Assembly (NCBI GenBank): GCA_907163375.1
Contig: CAJQUW010004768.1
Location: 10,001 to 74,000, forward strand
Origin: Prostheceraeus crozeri
Taxonomy: Eukaryota > Platyhelminthes > Polycladida > Euryleptidae
Direction: 5' to 3'
Length of the DNA stretch: 64,000 bases
The position numbers were made by a program, and so were the translations under genes. Positions 62,388 through 64,000 of the stretch are shown here, in pieces. Numbering within the stretch: the stretch's first letter is position 1; the number at the start of each line of letters is the position of its first letter. A model generated the notes under the pieces. It saw nothing but the letters and a program-made list of their open reading frames with translations. It searched no databases and was not told the DNA's origin.

Positions 62388-64000
62388 ATGAAACGGCGAC
62401 ATACGCTTGAAGATATTGTTGAACTTTGCCAGCATGATGATGAATCTGATTTCGAATGTGACAATATCGACGATCCACTATCGAACGAAGAAAAGCTCGA
62501 TGAATTGTCTGACGACGATCTAGACAATAGTTTTTGATATATTGATATTTTGATATAGTGCCAATAACATCAGTAGCTCAACTTCGAATGTCAATCACTA
62601 ATGACTGCGAACATAGGTGGACTACGAATCAAAATCAAACTTCCCCGCCGACTTTTTCATTCACTGAAGGGACAGGACTTCGCCAAAACATTAACTTTTC
62701 GTCTGTTGCTATCATAATGGAATTATTTTTTAACGACGATTTTTGGAATCTGCTAGTCAACGAAACAAATCGATATGCTGCTCAAGAAATCGCTAAGAGT
62801 AGACCTTTTCGAAGATCTTCTCGTCCCTTCATGAATGGAAAGATACTGACATTCAAGAAATGAAGTCTTTCTTAGGACTGCTTCTCCAGATGGGATCAAT
62901 TAACATGCCGACAGTAGATTCGTACTGGAGTAACGATAGTATGTACTATACGAAATTGTGGCGCAATCACATGAGCAGAAATCGATTTCAGTTGATCTAT
63001 AGATTTTGGCATTTCCACGACAACGAAGCAAAGGCTCACAAGAAAAGACGGGATAAAATTTCTCCTGTGATTGATATGTTCAATAATACCATGGAGAAAC
63101 TTTACGTCACTGAAAGGAGCTTATCAATTGATGAATCCATCATTTTGTGGAGAGGAAGGCTCATTTTCCGTCAGTACATAAAAAACAAGCGCCATAAATA
63201 CGGAGTAAAAATGTTTAGTCTCTGTGAGTCCGATGGTCTGATTTTGAAATTCCGAATTTACTGTGGTGAAGCATTTACTGATGAAGAATGTCTAGGTCAG
63301 TCTGGCGCGATAGCGGTGGAGCTCATGCAAGGATATTTGGAGAAGGGTTACATTCTGTTCATGAATAACAAACAACTCTGTCGGCTTGACGAAATATTTT
63401 ACATCAAAGCAAACTTACGTCTGTGGGACTTTGCGCTCAAATCGACGAGAAAATCCAAAACATCTGGTGGCGACAAAGCTGAAGAGAGGAGACTGCATCT
63501 ATCGGTATTCTGACTCAGTAACTGTACGTAAATGGAAAGATCGAAGGGAAGTAATCACAATCAGCAACATGCACAAACCACAAATGATTCCTGTATTGAA
63601 TCGGAATGGCAAGGAAACTATGAAGCCTAATATTGTAAGTGACTACAATAATGGTATGTCCGGAATAGATAGATCAGATCAGATGTTGTCTTATCACTCT
63701 GCTCTGCGAAAAACTTTACGATGGTACAAAAAAATTGGACTTCACATCGTCGAAATGTGCATAACTAATGGACATTTCATCTACAACAAATATAACGAAC
63801 GCAAGTTATCTTCACCAAAATTTCGTGATGAGGTGGTGAAAAACCTTCTAGGTATCAACAGAACACCAGTCTTTCCCGACCCAATCTATATACCTCCTGG
63901 TCTCTCTTGTTCTGTCTTTACCCGATTTCGTGAAGCTTTCTCGTCAGCATTGGATGAAACTCTATCGGCATTCCCTCAAGGTAGACTGATTATCACCGGC
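62388..64000 (+). pseudogene. piggyBac-like transposase (element 4), runs off the window
   Basis: The ATG at 62388 opens MKRRHTLEDIVELC and an acidic head that stops at 62537. The domain continues in other frames: NLLVNETNRYAAQE (62558-62863), MKSFLGLLLQMGSI, SRNRFQLIYRFWHFHDN, RSLSIDESIILWRGRLIF (first Asp) and GYILFMNNKQL, where FMDN is usual, so the second catalytic Asp is lost (62860-63513). From about 63476 in a further frame come KPNIVSDYNNGMSGIDRSDQ and RKTLRWYKKIGLHIVEM to the window edge. Three or more frame breaks. Belongs to the PGBD4-like branch. Terminal repeats were not identified. Confidence 0.82.

Overview
This is a 64 kb stretch of a metazoan genome, most likely an aquatic invertebrate, with no recognisable host gene. 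That reading rests on AT-rich DNA, spliceosomal introns inside transposase genes, APE-type LINEs, Penelope-like elements (PLEs), a Polinton-like fossil, hAT, piggyBac and Tc1/mariner transposons, and long (TA)n tracts. The species cannot be named from the sequence. Nearly every recognisable coding frame belongs to a mobile element; the rest is unannotated spacer.

Layout. 1-1600: right part of a Polinton/Maverick-like fossil (phospholipase A2-like plus integrase frame, and a convergent adenovirus-type protease). 2330-4299: decayed piggyBac. 5703-12947: a nest of insertions. A tRNA-like/hammerhead repeat is split by a hAT with an 8-bp target duplication. The hAT contains a smaller TIR element (itself holding a MITE), a Tigger/pogo element (itself holding a solo LTR) and a second piggyBac. 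13115-14760: Tc1 element. 15405-17307: hAT derivative and two small TIR elements. 19380-23520: LINE-A. 25150-26958: element with long inverted repeats. 26990-29419: piggyBac remnant broken by a MITE and a tRNA-hammerhead dimer, then an RTE-like LINE tail. 29420-36640: LINE-B, a LINE scrap and LINE-C. 36750-40256: two PLEs with inverted terminal copies. 40416-53838: a tandem-plus-inverted array with an exact 1,218-bp period, holding a DD41D mariner and a 5.3-kb LINE as later insertions. 53900-57850: LINE-E with a whole ORF2. 57926-60990: two large palindromes and a third PLE. 61108-62296: LINE fragment. 62388-64000: piggyBac running off the window.

The most striking theme is hammerhead ribozymes. 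Canonical cores (CUGANGA, hairpin, GAAA) can be read by eye in two PLEs, in a tRNA-like repeat family, in a foldback inside a mariner and in a PLE-linked palindrome. A second form, UUGAKAAG-hairpin-GAAAC, occurs once per 1,218-bp array unit, in both arms of the 57.9-58.5 kb palindrome and at the end of the third PLE. It differs from the canonical core at positions 3 and 8 together (C3-G8 becomes U3-A8), which would keep the tertiary pair known in the natural hammerhead. Almost all of these motifs share a six-base self-complementary stem III, as expected of ribozymes that act as dimers. The array joins this motif to a 328-aa reading frame on the same strand, so tandem transcripts could in principle cut themselves into protein-coding unit-length RNAs. 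That is the best candidate here for something undescribed.
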